A stretch of 64,000 nucleotides of DNA from Albidovulum sp. (GCA_020637635.1 JACKKB010000012.1:1-64000); one strand, 5' to 3'; counted from the first letter of the stretch, positions 19,092 through 30,177 are shown. The notes: generated by a model not told the origin, from the sequence alone. Numbers and translations: made by a program.

Positions 19092-21634
19092 TCATGTCGG
19101 TTTTGAGGTTTCTTTCGGATCGGTCAACGCGAGATGCGCAGCGGCGAGCCGGGCGACGGGCACCCTGAAAGGCGAGCAGGACACGTAATTGAAGCCCGCA
19201 CGGCGACAAAAAGCGATGGATTCCGGGTTTCCGCCGTGCTCTCCGCAGACAGAAAGCGTCAGATTCTGTCGCGTTTGGCGGCCTCTTGCCGATCCGATCA
19301 GCAACAATTCGCCGACGCCCTCCTCGTCGAGCACGTGAAACGGGTCCTCGCGGAAGACCCCCTGCTGCACGTAGTCGCCCATGAAACGGCCGGCGTCGTC
19401 GCGCGACAGCCCGTAGGTCATCTGCGTGAGGTCGTTGGTGCCGAAGGAGAGGAAGGCCGCGTGCTGGGCGATCTCGCCGGCCCTGAGCGCCGCTCGCGGC
19501 GTCTCGACCATGACGCCGAGCCGGTAGTCGAAGTTCGCACCTGCAGCATTGCGGACGGCCGCCGCGACGGCATCAATCCGCGTCTTCACCAGTTCGACCT
19601 CGCGGCGGGCCGAGACGAGCGGGATCATGATCTCGGGCACCACCGCGGCCCCGCGGCGCGAGGCCTCCACCGTGGCCTCGAAGATGGCGCGGGCCTGCAT
19701 CTCGTAGATCTCGGGCACCGTCACGCCGAGCCGCACCCCGCGCAGGCCGAGCATCGGGTTGAATTCGGACAGCGCCTCGACCCGGCGGGTGACCTCCGAG
19801 AGCGGCCGGTCGAGCGCCTCGGCCAGTTCGCGCATGCCGTCGCGGTCATGCGGCAGGAACTCGTGCAGCGGCGGATCGAAGAGCCGGATGCAGACCGGCA
19901 GGCCGGCCATGATGTCGAAGAGCGCGATGAAGTCGGCGCGCTGCATCGGCAGCAGCCGGTCCAGCGCCACCTTCCGGTCCTTGGCGGTATCGGCGAAGAT
20001 CATCTCGCGCATCACCGTCAGCCGGTCTTCGTCGAAGAACATGTGCTCGGTGCGGCAAAGGCCGATCCCCTCGGCCTCGAACATGCGCGCGGTGCGGCCG
20101 TCGTCGGGGGTGTCGGCATTGGCGCGCACGCCAATGTCGCGGACGTTGTCGGCCCAGTGCAGCAGCGTCTGGAACCAGGTGTCGAGCGCCGGTTCCAGCA
20201 TCTCGGCGACCCCGGCGAGCACTTCGCCGTTGGTGCCGTCGACGGTGATGAAATCGCCCTGGCTGAGCGTGCGGCCATCGCGGGTGCGCAGGCTGCGATC
20301 GCGGGCGTTGATGACGACGTCGGAAGCACCGACGATGCAGGGCAGACCGAGCCCGCGGGCGATCACCGCGGCGTGGCTCGTCATGCCGCCCCTCTCGGTC
20401 AGGACGGCGACCGAGGCGTGCATGCCGCGGATGTCCTCGGGCGCGGTCTCGCGGCGAACGAGGATGCAGCGTTCGTCACGGGCCGCCGCGGCCTGCGCCT
20501 CGGCGGCGGTGAAGACGATGCGGCCAGAGGCGGCGCCGGGGCTCGCGGCGATGCCGCGTGCGAGCCGGTCGCGCGGTGCGCGCGGGTCGACCTGGTAGTG
20601 CAGAAGTTCGGACAGGGCCCGCGGCTCGACGCGCAGGATCGCCTCGTCGCGGCTGATGATGCCCTCCTGGGCGAGGGTGACGGCGATGCGCACCGCCGCC
20701 CGCGACGAGCGCTGGACGCGCAGCGCGTCGATGACCCTCAGCCTGCCATCCTCCATCGCGAATTCGACCAGCATCTCCTCGCGCAGCTTGGCGCGGCAGC
20801 TGCGACAGTAGTCCTGCAGGGCCGTGAAGGCCCCGGGTGCCGCCTCCTCGAGAGAGCGGCCGCGCCTGTCGCGCACGAGATAGAGCGTTTCCTCGGCGCC
20901 CGGATCCTCGGGGTTGAAGCCGCGGAACCGGCCGGTCACCTGCGGGGTGCCGGTCACGCCTTCGACGAGCTGGATGGTGCCGGCACCGGCAAGGCCGGGG
21001 CCGATCGCCAGCGCCATTTCCTGCACGACGAGCCCCAGGGCCGCATCGTCGGGCGCGCCCTTGGCGGCCCGCAGCAGCCGCGCCGTGGTGCCTTCCCAGG
21101 CGCGCGCCATCGAGCGCAGGGACCTCGGTCAGCTGGCGCGCCGGGTCCTGTGAAACTGCTCGTCTGTCTCGTCCTCGTAGGCGGCAAGCGCCGCGGCGAC
21201 GCCTCGGCCGAGGGTTCGGCGGTGAACATGTCGGGGTCGAGCGGGCGACGTGCACGGCATGCAGGCCTGAACGATCCGAGATAGAGCGCATCGGCGAAGG
21301 CCGCGCCGTGGCGGGCGGCGAATTCGTCGTGCTTGGCCGCGTTCATGCCGACATTCAGCACCGTGCCTGGCCCGCCCCAGTCGGGGTTCGCGGGCGAAGG
21401 CCGGACCGAGACGAGCGCGCCGCCGAACAGCGCCATGAGGCGGCTCGCGTCGGGCAGCTGACCCGCGGCGATGGCGCGCACGGTATCGCAGGAGAGCGCC
21501 ACCGTACGGGGCACCGGCAGGTCGATCCGGATCAGCCGTTGCAGGCATTTCGCGCGCCAGCCATGCCGCGCGGTGTCGATCGTCGCGCCGGACGCGATCT
21601 CGGTGAAGTCGGCGAAGTCGGTGTGTTTCTGCAC
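19092..21634 (-). pseudogene. Pyruvate phosphate dikinase-like gene, frameshifted
   Basis: The product would be about 845 residues. The N-terminal PEP/pyruvate-binding part starts at GTG 21634 (ARHGWRAKCLQRLIRIDLPVP). The remainder reads from 21110 in another frame, with the swivelling phospho-histidine domain (GGMTSHAAVIARGLGLPC) and the C-terminal PEP-utiliser barrel (SFGTNDLTQMTYGLSRDD). Between about 21115 and 21250 the reading frame switches repeatedly: VQA, AVHVAR, LDPDMF, AAYEDETDE and QDPARQLTEV each lie in a frame different from their neighbour. This implies about six small indels in 135 bases. The rest is intact, so sequence error is as likely as decay. If intact it interconverts pyruvate and PEP. 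Confidence 0.8.
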
Positions 21635-21740
21635 TGCGGCAATCCTCTCGGAGCCGCAGAATACGCGCTTCGCGCAACTTGTCCAGCGTCACGCTTCCGC
21701 TGCCGGAACGGGCGCCGGCAGTGCGCTTTTGCCGGGCGGA

Positions 21741-23926
21741 TCAGCCTTCGAGCCGCGTCAGATCGGCGACCGAGAGGCAGATCTGGCGGATGCGGGAGAG
21801 GAGGTTCAGCCGGTTGCGCCGGACGACCGCATTGTCGCTGTTCACCTGCACCGCCTCGAAGAAGGCGTCGATGGACGCACGCAGCGCGGCCATGGCGGAC
21901 ATGGCGGCGGCGAAATCCTCGGATTTCATCGCCGGGGCGATGGCGGCCTCGGCGCGATCGAGGGCGGCGAAGAGGGCGCGTTCCTCGGGACCTTCGGCGA
22001 ATTTCGGATCGGCGCCGAAGGAGTATTCGACCCCGTCCTTCCCCTCGGCCTGGGTCAGGATGTTGTTGGCGCGCTTGAAGCCTTGCAGGAGGTTTTCGCC
22101 GTCGTCGGTTTTCAGGAAGGCCGCCAGCGCCTCGGCGCGTTTGACGAGAAGGGTCAGGTCGTCGTTGCCGGGCATGGCGAGGCAGGCGTCGATGACATCG
22201 TGGCGGATGCCCTGGTCGCGCAAGTGGACCTTGAGGCGGTCGTGGAAGAAGGCGAGGAGGTCGTCGACCGGCGCGGCTTCGATGGATCTTCCTTCGCCCG
22301 CTGCCTCCACCAGATGCTGCTGGTGCAGCGCCGCGACATGCTCGGCAAGCACGAAGTCGGAACGGCTTCCATGGGGGGTAGCCGTGCCGGCGGAATGGGC
22401 CGTGAAGGCAGGCGTCAGGAGGCTCCTCAGTTTCAGTCGCAGCGTGTTCTCGAGGCAGAGGCGGATCACCCCGAGCGCCGCCCGGCGCAACGCGAACGGA
22501 TCCTTGCTCCCCGTCGGCTTCTCGTCGATCGCCCAGAAGCCGGTCAGCGTGTCGATCTTGTCGGCCAGCGCCACGGCGACCGAGACGGGTTCGCTCGGCA
22601 CATCGTCGGACGGCCCGAGCGGCTGGTAATGTTCCTTGCAGGCATTGGCGACGGCGTCGGGCAGGCCCGCCGCCCTGGCATAGTAAACGCCCATCATGCC
22701 CTGAAGTTCGGGGAATTCGCCGACCATCTCGGATTGCAGGTCGGCCTTGGCCACCCGCGCGGCCTCGGCGGCCAGATCGGGGGCGGCGCCGACAAGGGGG
22801 GCGATCTCGCGCGCCAGCGCCTCGATCCGGGCGATGCGGGCGGCCTGGCTTCCGAGCTTGTTGTGGAAGGTGACATTGGCGAGGCCGGCGGCCATGCCCT
22901 CCATCCCTTCCCGAGCGACGGTGCGCAGGTCGTTCTCCCAGAAGAATTTCGCGTCGGAAAGCCGCGCCGAGAGCACCTTCTGGTTGCCCTTCAGGATCGT
23001 CGCGCCATGATCGGCGGTTTCGGTATTCGCCACCGTGATGAAGCCCTCGATCCGCCCCGTCCTGGCGTTGCGGCAGGAAAAGAACTTCTGGTGTTCCTTC
23101 ATCGAGGTTTGCAGCACCTCGGGCGGCAGGTCGAGGAATTCCTCGCCAATCCTGCCCATCAGCACCACCGGCCATTCGACCAGCCCCGCGACCTCGGCCA
23201 GAAGGCCCCTGTCCTCAACCGCTTCCAGCCCGGCGGCGAAGGCGGCATTGGTCGCGTCCTGCCAGATGTGGGCGGCGCGTTCCTCGGGGTCGAGCATGAC
23301 AGAGGCGCGTCTGAGTTTCGCGGCGTAGTCGTCGAAGCCCGAGACGGCGAAACTCTCGGGCGCAAGAAAGCGGTGGCCGCGCGTGACGTTGCCGGCGGCG
23401 ATCCCGTCGATCTCGAGCGGGACGACCTCGGCGCCGGCCTCGTCGCCGAGAAGGCAGAGGATGGAATGGAGCGGCCGCACCCAGCGCAGCGTCCCCGCCC
23501 CCCAGCGCATCGACTTCGGCCAGGGGAAGGTGCGGATCGTGGCCTCGAGCACCTCGGCGACGATCTCCGCCGCCCGCGGCCGGGCTTTTCGATGACCGCG
23601 AACCAGACCTGGCCCTTCTTGTCGTCGCGCGCCTCGAGCTGATCCAGCGTCAGGCCGGTCGACCGCAGGAAGCCCTGAACCGCCTGTTCCGGCGCGCGAC
23701 CACTGCGGCCCCTTGCGTTCCTCGCGCTGGCTGCGGCTTTCGCAGCCGTCAGCCCCCTCGATGCCAGCGTCAGCCGGCGCGGGTGGCGAGCGCATGCGGC
23801 GCCGCCGTAGGTCAGCCCGGCCTCGACCAGCCCGTCGGTGACCATCTTTCTGAGGTCCTCGCGGGCACGGGCCTGCATGCGGGCGGGAATTTCCTCGGAG
23901 AAGAGTTCGACGAGAAGATCGGGCAT
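21741..23926 (-). pseudogene. glyS: Glycyl-tRNA synthetase beta subunit, frameshifted in this sequence
   Basis: The N-terminus ([20 protein letters not shown], from 23926) and the long remainder ([20 protein letters not shown] to the end at 21741) lie in different frames, joined near 23580. Two further short stretches, HALAT near 23790 and REERKGP near 23715, are readable only in other frames, so there are also compensated indels. Otherwise all beta-subunit features are present over about 725 residues, including ILKGNQKVLSARLSDAKFF and the C-terminal anticodon-binding domain. GlyS is essential together with GlyQ when no alternative GlyRS exists, so these are probably sequencing errors. It abuts the preceding gene and ends the glyQ operon. 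Confidence 0.85.
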
Positions 23927-24400
23927 CTACTGTTCCGCGCTTTCGTTCAGTTGCTGCCAGGCAAAGGCGCGTCCGTCGGGATAGACCGCGACGACGCGGT
24001 CGACCCCGGGGTGGATGTTCCTTTCCGACAGGAAGGCAAGCGCCGTGCCGGTCTCGAGATCCTCGCCGATGCGATCGGCATCGAAGCAGGAGAACCACGA
24101 AGGACCGATGAGCGGCGTCGGATGGTCGTAGGGTTCGTAGGTCTCGCTCAGAAGCGCAAGCGAGAGGGGCGTGTGGAAACAGCCGCGGAAACGCAGGGGC
24201 GAGCTTTCGGCATCGACCCCCTCGAACCCCTCGGTCACCATGGGCTCGCGCCGCCCGTCGAGATCGGTGATCAGGATGTCGGCCTCGGCCGAGGCCGGCA
24301 CGATCTGACGGTAATAGGCATATTCCTGCAGATAGTAGATCGCCGCACCGGCGACGAGAGCGCTGATCACGATGCCCCCCGCAACGAGTTTTCCGTTCAC
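23927..24400 (-). CDS. Small membrane-anchored protein between glyQ and glyS (DUF6446-like)
   Basis: A 157-residue protein with one N-terminal membrane helix (about 5-24) and an extracytoplasmic domain containing two cysteines ([20 protein letters not shown]). I recall proteins of this form in the same position in Rhodobacterales (DUF6446); the function is unknown. It starts with GTG, whose last two bases belong to the glyQ stop, and its own TAG is immediately followed by the glyS ATG. All three are thus one tightly coupled unit, although nothing suggests a role in tRNA charging. Confidence 0.8.
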   Translation of the reverse strand: MNGKLVAGGIVISALVAGAAIYYLQEYAYYRQIVPASAEADILITDLDGRREPMVTEGFEGVDAESSPLRFRGCFHTPLSLALLSETYEPYDHPTPLIGPSWFSCFDADRIGEDLETGTALAFLSERNIHPGVDRVVAVYPDGRAFAWQQLNESAEQ

Positions 24401-25332
24401 CCCACCGCCCCTTGGCTCTGCCCGCCGCCGGCCTCGGTCGTCACGAAGGCGTCGGCGCATTTCCTGGCGAGCGCCCGGACGCGGCCGATATAGGCCTGCC
24501 GCTCGGTCACCGAAATGACACCGCGGGCGTCGAGCAGGTTGAAGAGGTGGGAGGCCTTGATGCACTGGTCGTAGGCCGGATGCGCCATCGTGATCGCGCG
24601 CCCGGCCGTGTCGGTCGCGGGCGCGGCAAGGATGCGCTCGCATTCCGCCTCGGCGTCCTTGAAGTGCCCGAAGAGCATCTCGGTATCGACCTGATCGAAG
24701 TTCCAGCGCGAATATTCCCGCTCGGTCTGGCGGAAGATGTCGCCGTAGAGGAGCGGAATCGGCGAATCCGGGTCGTTGAAGGGCATCTCCATCACGTGGT
24801 CGATGCCGAGCACATACATCGCCAGCCGTTCGAGCCCGTAGGTCAGTTCGCCCGAGACGGGGTGACAGTCATGGCCGCCGACCTGCTGGAAATAGGTGAA
24901 CTGGCTGACTTCCATGCCGTCGCACCAGACCTCCCAGCCCAGCCCCCAGGCGCCGAGCGTCGGGCTTTCCCAGTCATCCTCGACAAAGCGGATGTCATGC
25001 AGGCCCGCGTCGATGCCGATGGCGGCGAGCGAGCCGAGGTAAAGCTCCTGAAGGTCGGGCGGCGAGGGTTTGATCAGCACCTGATACTGGTAGTAGTGCT
25101 GCAGGCGGTTGGGGTTCTCGCCATAGCGGCCGTCGGTCGGGCGGCGCGAGGGCTGGACATAGGCCGCGGCCCAGGGGCGCGTGCCGAGCGCGCGCAGCGT
25201 CGTGGCCGGGTGGAAGGTGCCGGCGCCCACTTCCATGTCGTAGGGTTGCAGCACCGCACAGCCCTGTGCCGCCCAGTAGGACTGCAGGCGCAGGATGATC
25301 TCCTGAAAGGATCTCGGCGGGTTGGCTGTCAT
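24397..25332 (-). CDS. glyQ: Glycyl-tRNA synthetase alpha subunit
   Basis: This is the catalytic alpha chain of the alpha2beta2 class II synthetase that charges tRNA-Gly. The 311 residues show [22 protein letters not shown], the class II motif 2 region ([20 protein letters not shown]) and the strongly conserved [13 protein letters not shown] and YGLERLAMY. Complete and in one frame. The ATG at 25332 follows the first of two short upstream methionines without coding character. Four-base overlap with the next gene. Confidence 0.97.
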   Translation of the reverse strand: MTANPPRSFQEIILRLQSYWAAQGCAVLQPYDMEVGAGTFHPATTLRALGTRPWAAAYVQPSRRPTDGRYGENPNRLQHYYQYQVLIKPSPPDLQELYLGSLAAIGIDAGLHDIRFVEDDWESPTLGAWGLGWEVWCDGMEVSQFTYFQQVGGHDCHPVSGELTYGLERLAMYVLGIDHVMEMPFNDPDSPIPLLYGDIFRQTEREYSRWNFDQVDTEMLFGHFKDAEAECERILAAPATDTAGRAITMAHPAYDQCIKASHLFNLLDARGVISVTERQAYIGRVRALARKCADAFVTTEAGGGQSQGAVG

Positions 25333-25473
25333 GGCGCGTCTCTGGCGGGAATTGCGCGTTCTCAATAGGCAACAGCCCCGGCAGGGTCAATCGCGGCCGT
25401 CGTTTCGGCGTGACGCCGGCGGCAGGCCTGCTAGTTTCGCGGGGATTCGCGGGAACGAACGGAAGGACATCGC

Positions 25474-27234
25474 ATGCGCTCGGCGGCTCTGCTCATCGGA
25501 TTTCTGGCAACCTTCGTGGCAGGGGCGGCGTTCGCGCAGAACGCCTGGGTCCAGATCGAGGCACGACAGACCGAGGCCGAGGCCCGCGACAGGGCCGGCG
25601 CCTACGCGCGGATCTTTCCGGAGGTCGAGGGCTATGCACTCACCAGCGGCTGGTTCGCGATCGTGCTCGGCCCCTATGCCGCCGACGAGGCCGAGCGGAC
25701 CCTGCGCCGGCTGCGCGCCGAGGGAATGATCCCCAACGACAGCTTCGTGGCCTTCGGCGACAAGTTCCGGGCGCGCTACTGGCCCGGGCCCGGCGCGGCG
25801 GCCGAGGTGGCACCGCAGACGGAGACCGGGACAGCGCCCGCGACGATGCCTTCGGCCGAGGCACCGGCCGCCGAGGTCAGTCCCGAACCCCTGCCCGGAG
25901 AATCGCCGGCCGAGGCGCGCCGGTCCGAGGCCGCCCTGCCGCCCGAGGCGCGCGAGGAGCTGCAGGAGGCCCTGCGCTGGGAGGGTTTCTATGCCGGTGC
26001 CATCGACGGCGCCATCGGCCCCGGCACGCGCCGGTCCATGGCCGACTGGCAGGGTGCAAACGGGCACGAGCCGACGGGCATCCTCACCACGGCCGAGCGC
26101 GCGGAGCTGACCGACCGCTATCGCCGCGAACGCGCGGCCTTCGGCTTTGCCGAGATCAGCGAACCCGAAGCCGGCATCGATGTCACGATCCCCGCGGCGC
26201 TCGTCGCCTTCGACCGCTACGAGCCGCCCTTCGTGCATTTCCGCGAGAAGGACGGATCGGGCTTCCGGCTGATCCTCATCTCGCAACAGGGCGATCAGGC
26301 GGCGCTGCGCGGCCTCTACGACCTGATGCAGACGCTTGAGATCGTGCCGGTCGCGGGCGAGCGCGAGCTCGGGCGGAACGGCTTCGTCATCTCGGGTCGC
26401 AACGGCAGCCATGCCTCCTATACCTCGGCCGAACTTTCGGGCGGGCTCATCAAGGGCTACACGCTCGTCTGGTCGCCCGACCACGACGCCGAGGCCGCGC
26501 GCGTGCTCGATACGCTGGAGGCGAGCTTCCGGCCCGTCGGCGACCACGCCCTGTCGGCCGGGCTCGGCGTGCCGCTGGCCGAGCCGCGCGAAGATCTGCT
26601 CGCCGGGCTCAAGGTGCGCCGGCCCGTGCGGGTGCGCTCGGGCTTCTATCTCGACGCCGCGGGCCTGGTCGCGACGACATCCGAGGCGGTGGCAGGCTGC
26701 GCAAGGGTGACGCTCGGCGACGATACCGCGGCCAGGGTCGTGGCCAGCGAGACCGGCCTTGCCGTGCTGCGCCCCGAGTCGCGGCTGGCACCGATCGGCC
26801 ATGCCGATCTGGCGCTGCAGCCGCCGCCCGCGGGCAGCGAGATCGCGGTCGCGGGCTACCCCTACGGCGACACGCTCGATGCCGCGGTGATGAGCTTCGG
26901 CCAGTTCGCGAGCGCGACCGGCCTCAACGGCGAAGGCGACCGCGCCCGGCTTTCGGTCTCGACCGAGGCGGGCGATGCCGGCGGCGCGGTGCTCGACGCT
27001 TCCGGCGCGGTCCTCGGCATGCTCCTGCCGGCCGATCCCGGCAGCGCCGCCGCCCTGCCCGAGGGTGTCGCCTTTGCGCTGCCGGCGGCGGCAATCCGGC
27101 GGGTCCTGGAGGCCGAGGGGCTCGCGCCCCCCGCGACGGAGACGACGCAGCGGGCATCCGTCGGCGCCCTCGCCCCCGAAGACATCGGCCGTCGCGGGCG
27201 CGATCTGGCCGTGCTCGTTTCCTGCTGGGAATAG
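25474..27234 (+). CDS. Secreted SPOR / peptidoglycan-binding / protease-like protein lacking the catalytic triad
   Basis: A 586-residue exported protein: signal peptide (1-21), SPOR-like domain (about 22-110), Ala/Pro/Glu linker, PG_binding_1 domain (about 155-205: ALRWEGFYAGAIDGAIGPGT), a central domain of unknown fold, and a C-terminal trypsin/HtrA-like barrel from about 385. In that barrel the expected His, Asp and Ser motifs read ATTSEAVAG, ETGLAVLRPE and EAGDAGGAV. Each catalytic position is therefore replaced by Ala or Gly, making it a probable pseudoprotease acting as a peptidoglycan-associated binding protein. It converges with the TrkH cluster, leaving three bases between stops. Confidence 0.78.
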   Translation: MRSAALLIGFLATFVAGAAFAQNAWVQIEARQTEAEARDRAGAYARIFPEVEGYALTSGWFAIVLGPYAADEAERTLRRLRAEGMIPNDSFVAFGDKFRARYWPGPGAAAEVAPQTETGTAPATMPSAEAPAAEVSPEPLPGESPAEARRSEAALPPEAREELQEALRWEGFYAGAIDGAIGPGTRRSMADWQGANGHEPTGILTTAERAELTDRYRRERAAFGFAEISEPEAGIDVTIPAALVAFDRYEPPFVHFREKDGSGFRLILISQQGDQAALRGLYDLMQTLEIVPVAGERELGRNGFVISGRNGSHASYTSAELSGGLIKGYTLVWSPDHDAEAARVLDTLEASFRPVGDHALSAGLGVPLAEPREDLLAGLKVRRPVRVRSGFYLDAAGLVATTSEAVAGCARVTLGDDTAARVVASETGLAVLRPESRLAPIGHADLALQPPPAGSEIAVAGYPYGDTLDAAVMSFGQFASATGLNGEGDRARLSVSTEAGDAGGAVLDASGAVLGMLLPADPGSAAALPEGVAFALPAAAIRRVLEAEGLAPPATETTQRASVGALAPEDIGRRGRDLAVLVSCWE

Positions 27235-27237
27235 CGG

Positions 27238-28686
27238 TCAGCCCCGCCAGAAGCGCGGCAGGAAGAGGACCAGCACGACGAGCAGTTCCAGCCGGCCGAG
27301 CAGCATGGCGACGACAAGGATCCACTTCGCCGCGTCGTTGATCGCGGCGAAGTTGCCGGACGGGCCGATGATTTCGCCAAGGCCGGGGCCGATGTTGGCG
27401 ATCGCCGTGGCGGCGCCGGAGATCGAGGTGACGAAATCGAGCCCGGTGAAGGTGAGCAGGACGGCGGTGGCGCCGAGGCTGAGCACGAAGAGCACGAAGA
27501 AGCTCGTCACCGAGGACATGACCTCGGCCGCCACGGCCTGGCCGTCGTAGCGCGGCACGAAGACGCCGGAGGGCGAATGGATGCGGCGGACCTGCGCCAT
27601 GACCGAGGCGAAGAGCAGCTGGTAGCGGAAGATCTTGACCGAACAGCAGGTCGAGCCGGCGCAGCCCCCGATGAGGCCGATGAAGAAGAAGAGCACGACC
27701 GGAAAGGTGCCCCAGAGCTGGTAGTCGGCGCTGGCAAAGCCGGTGCCGGTGATGATCGAGGTGGTGTTGAAGACCGATTCGCGCAGCGCATGGGCGGCGC
27801 CGTCGCCGCGCGCCAGAACCCGATAGGCGAAGAGCAGCGCGATCAGGACCGCGAGGGTGGCGAGGAACGCGCGCACCTGCGGATCGCGCCAGAGCGGGCC
27901 GGCGCTGCCCGTCGTCAGCTGGATGTAGCGCACGAAGGGAAGGCTCGCGAGCAGCATGAAGAGCGCCGAGACGTATTCCGGCGCGCCCTGGAAGGCCGCG
28001 AAGGAGACATCGCGGGTGGAAAACCCGCCCGTTGCCAGCGTCGTCATCGCGTGGTTGACGGCGTCGAACCCGCTCATGCCCACACCCAGATAGGCAAGCG
28101 CGCAGGCGCCGGTGAGCGCCACGTAGATGCCGGTGATGCGGCTGGCGATCGCGGCGGCGCGGGGCAGCACCTTGCCGCCCGTATCGAAGGCCTCGGAGCG
28201 GAAGATCTGCATGCCGCCGACGCGCAGGTCGGGCAGGAAGACCATCGCCACGACAATGATGCCGACGCCGCCGAACCATTGCAGCATGGAGCGCCAGAGA
28301 AGCAGCCCCCTCGGCATGGTATCGAGGCCGGTGAAGACCGTGCCGCCGGTAGTCGTCAGCCCCGACATCGCCTCGAAGACCGCGTCGACCGGGCGCGCGC
28401 CGGTATGGCCGAGGACAAAGGGCAGCGCACCGAAGAGCGGCAGCACCAGCCAGACCGAGGTCGCGAGCAGGAAGCTCTGCTGCAGCGCCATGCGGGCATG
28501 CAGCCCGGTCGCGCAGGCCAGCGCCACGAGGCCGCCGGTAAGCACCGTCATGATCGCGCTCTGCGCGAAGGCCGGCCAGTGGCCGTTGCCCTCGGCCAGA
28601 TCGACGGCAAGCGGCAGCAGCATCGCCGCCCCGAGAACGGCACCGAGAAGGCCAGTGACATATCCGACGGGGCGCAGGTCGATCAT
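27238..28686 (-). CDS. TrkH-family potassium uptake protein (third in operon)
   Basis: A 482-residue TrkH membrane subunit with four pseudo-repeats, each a helix-pore-helix. The selectivity-filter segments are TTTGGTVFTG, ATGGFST, ITGTGFAS and IANIGPG. It starts MIDLRPVGYV and ends LFLPRFWRG, as do its two neighbours. TrkH needs a cytosolic TrkA partner for gating, and none is in the window. This is the last gene of a tandem set of three with gaps of about 42 and 46 bases. Its fourth filter (IANIGPG rather than GNIGYG) differs most from the others. Confidence 0.9.
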   Translation of the reverse strand: MIDLRPVGYVTGLLGAVLGAAMLLPLAVDLAEGNGHWPAFAQSAIMTVLTGGLVALACATGLHARMALQQSFLLATSVWLVLPLFGALPFVLGHTGARPVDAVFEAMSGLTTTGGTVFTGLDTMPRGLLLWRSMLQWFGGVGIIVVAMVFLPDLRVGGMQIFRSEAFDTGGKVLPRAAAIASRITGIYVALTGACALAYLGVGMSGFDAVNHAMTTLATGGFSTRDVSFAAFQGAPEYVSALFMLLASLPFVRYIQLTTGSAGPLWRDPQVRAFLATLAVLIALLFAYRVLARGDGAAHALRESVFNTTSIITGTGFASADYQLWGTFPVVLFFFIGLIGGCAGSTCCSVKIFRYQLLFASVMAQVRRIHSPSGVFVPRYDGQAVAAEVMSSVTSFFVLFVLSLGATAVLLTFTGLDFVTSISGAATAIANIGPGLGEIIGPSGNFAAINDAAKWILVVAMLLGRLELLVVLVLFLPRFWRG

Positions 28687-28728
28687 GGCCGAAGGCTCTC
28701 CGGCCCGACGCCCGGGGTCAAGTCGCGC

Positions 28729-30177
28729 TCAGCCACGCCAGAACCGCGGCAGCAGCAGCACCAGGATCGACAGGAGCGAGAGCCGCCCCATCAGCATGGC
28801 AAGGATCATCACCACCTTGGCAGGATCCGGGAAGCCCGCGAAGGTGCCGGTTGCCTCGACCATCGGGCCATAGCCGTAGCCGATATTGCCGATCGAGGTC
28901 CAGGCGGCGAAGACGGCCGAGACGAAGTCGAGCCCGAATTCCACCATCAGGAGCGAGAAGACCCCGAAGGTGACGATATAGGCGCCGAGATAGAGGATGA
29001 TCGCATCGAGCGTGTCACTGTCGACCGGCCGGCCGGCGTAGCGCACCGGGGCCACGCGGTTGGGTGCGTGGATGCGGCGGACCGCGGCGCCGAGGGCACC
29101 GAACATGATCTGCACGCGAAAGACCGAAAGCCCCGCCGCGCTCGATCCCGAACAGGCGCCGATGATGCCGAGCCACATGCCGACGATCATCGCGAAGCTG
29201 CCCCAGTGGGCAAAATCGCCGGTGCCGAAGCCGGTGCTCGACATGATCGAGACGAGGTTGAAGAGCGCCTCGCGGAAGGCCGGCTCGGCCGCCTGATCGC
29301 TGGTCCAGACGCGCCAGAGCGCCACAGCGACGACACCGATGCCGACCCAGGTGACATAGCCGCGCACCTGCGGGTCGCCGATCAGCGGCCGGCCGCTGCC
29401 CTGAACCAGCTGCACATAGCGGATGTAGGGCAGGCTCGCGAAGATCATGAAGGCCGAGGCGGCGTATTCGATGGCCGGGCCGTAGCCGGTGAACGAGGCC
29501 GAGCGCGGCGAGAAGCCGCCCGTCGCGACGGTCGCGAAGGAATGCGCGACGGCTTCGAAGAACGGCATGCCGAACGACCAGTAGGCGGTCGTGCACCCCA
29601 GAGTCAGCAGCACGTAGACGACGAAGAGGTGGCGCGCGATATCGGTCGCGCGCGGCAGCACCTTGCCGAAGGTGTCGAAGCCCTCGGAGCGGAAGAACTG
29701 CATCCCGCCCACGCGCATCACCGGCAGGAAGATCATGGCAATGAAGGCGATGCCGAGCCCGCCGAGCCAGTTCAGCATGCCGCGCCAGAGCGTCACCCCC
29801 TGGGGCAGGCTGTCGACATCGACAAAGACCGAGGCGCCGGTCGTGGTGATGCCCGAGACCGCCTCGAAATAGGCGTCGATCAGACGCACCTCGGGCTTGC
29901 CGATGACAAAGGGCAGCGCCCCGAAGAAGGGCACGGCCGTCCAGATGCCGACCGTCAGCAGGAAGCCCTCGCGGATCGAGAAGCTGCGGCTCTTGTGGTT
30001 CTGGCAGGCGATGGCGGTCAGGCCGCCGCAGAGGCAGGCGATGAGCATCGCTTCGAGGAACGCCCGCGCGTTGCCGGTGTCGTAAAGGACATCGGTCGCC
30101 ATCGGGACGCTCATCGTCAGGCCGAGGGCGGTGACGATCAGCCCCACCACATATCCCACCGGACGCAGATCGAGCAT
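28729..30177 (-). CDS. TrkH-family potassium uptake protein (second in operon)
   Basis: A 482-residue paralogue of the flanking genes. Filter segments are TTTGASVFVD, ATGGFSP, MSSTGFGT and GNIGYGYG. The start at 30177 (MLDLRPVGYV) was chosen to match the paralogues; ATGs at 30189 and 30213 are possible but none has a strong ribosome site. K+ uptake across the inner membrane is the known family role. The third pore loop has SSTG in place of the GTG or GAG of its sisters, suggesting different ion selectivity or rate. Confidence 0.9.
   Translation of the reverse strand: MLDLRPVGYVVGLIVTALGLTMSVPMATDVLYDTGNARAFLEAMLIACLCGGLTAIACQNHKSRSFSIREGFLLTVGIWTAVPFFGALPFVIGKPEVRLIDAYFEAVSGITTTGASVFVDVDSLPQGVTLWRGMLNWLGGLGIAFIAMIFLPVMRVGGMQFFRSEGFDTFGKVLPRATDIARHLFVVYVLLTLGCTTAYWSFGMPFFEAVAHSFATVATGGFSPRSASFTGYGPAIEYAASAFMIFASLPYIRYVQLVQGSGRPLIGDPQVRGYVTWVGIGVVAVALWRVWTSDQAAEPAFREALFNLVSIMSSTGFGTGDFAHWGSFAMIVGMWLGIIGACSGSSAAGLSVFRVQIMFGALGAAVRRIHAPNRVAPVRYAGRPVDSDTLDAIILYLGAYIVTFGVFSLLMVEFGLDFVSAVFAAWTSIGNIGYGYGPMVEATGTFAGFPDPAKVVMILAMLMGRLSLLSILVLLLPRFWRG

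Noticed and set aside
19134..21284. Long plus-strand open frame opposite the dikinase gene
   Set aside because: Same cause: high third-position GC keeps antisense frames open; composition is non-protein-like.
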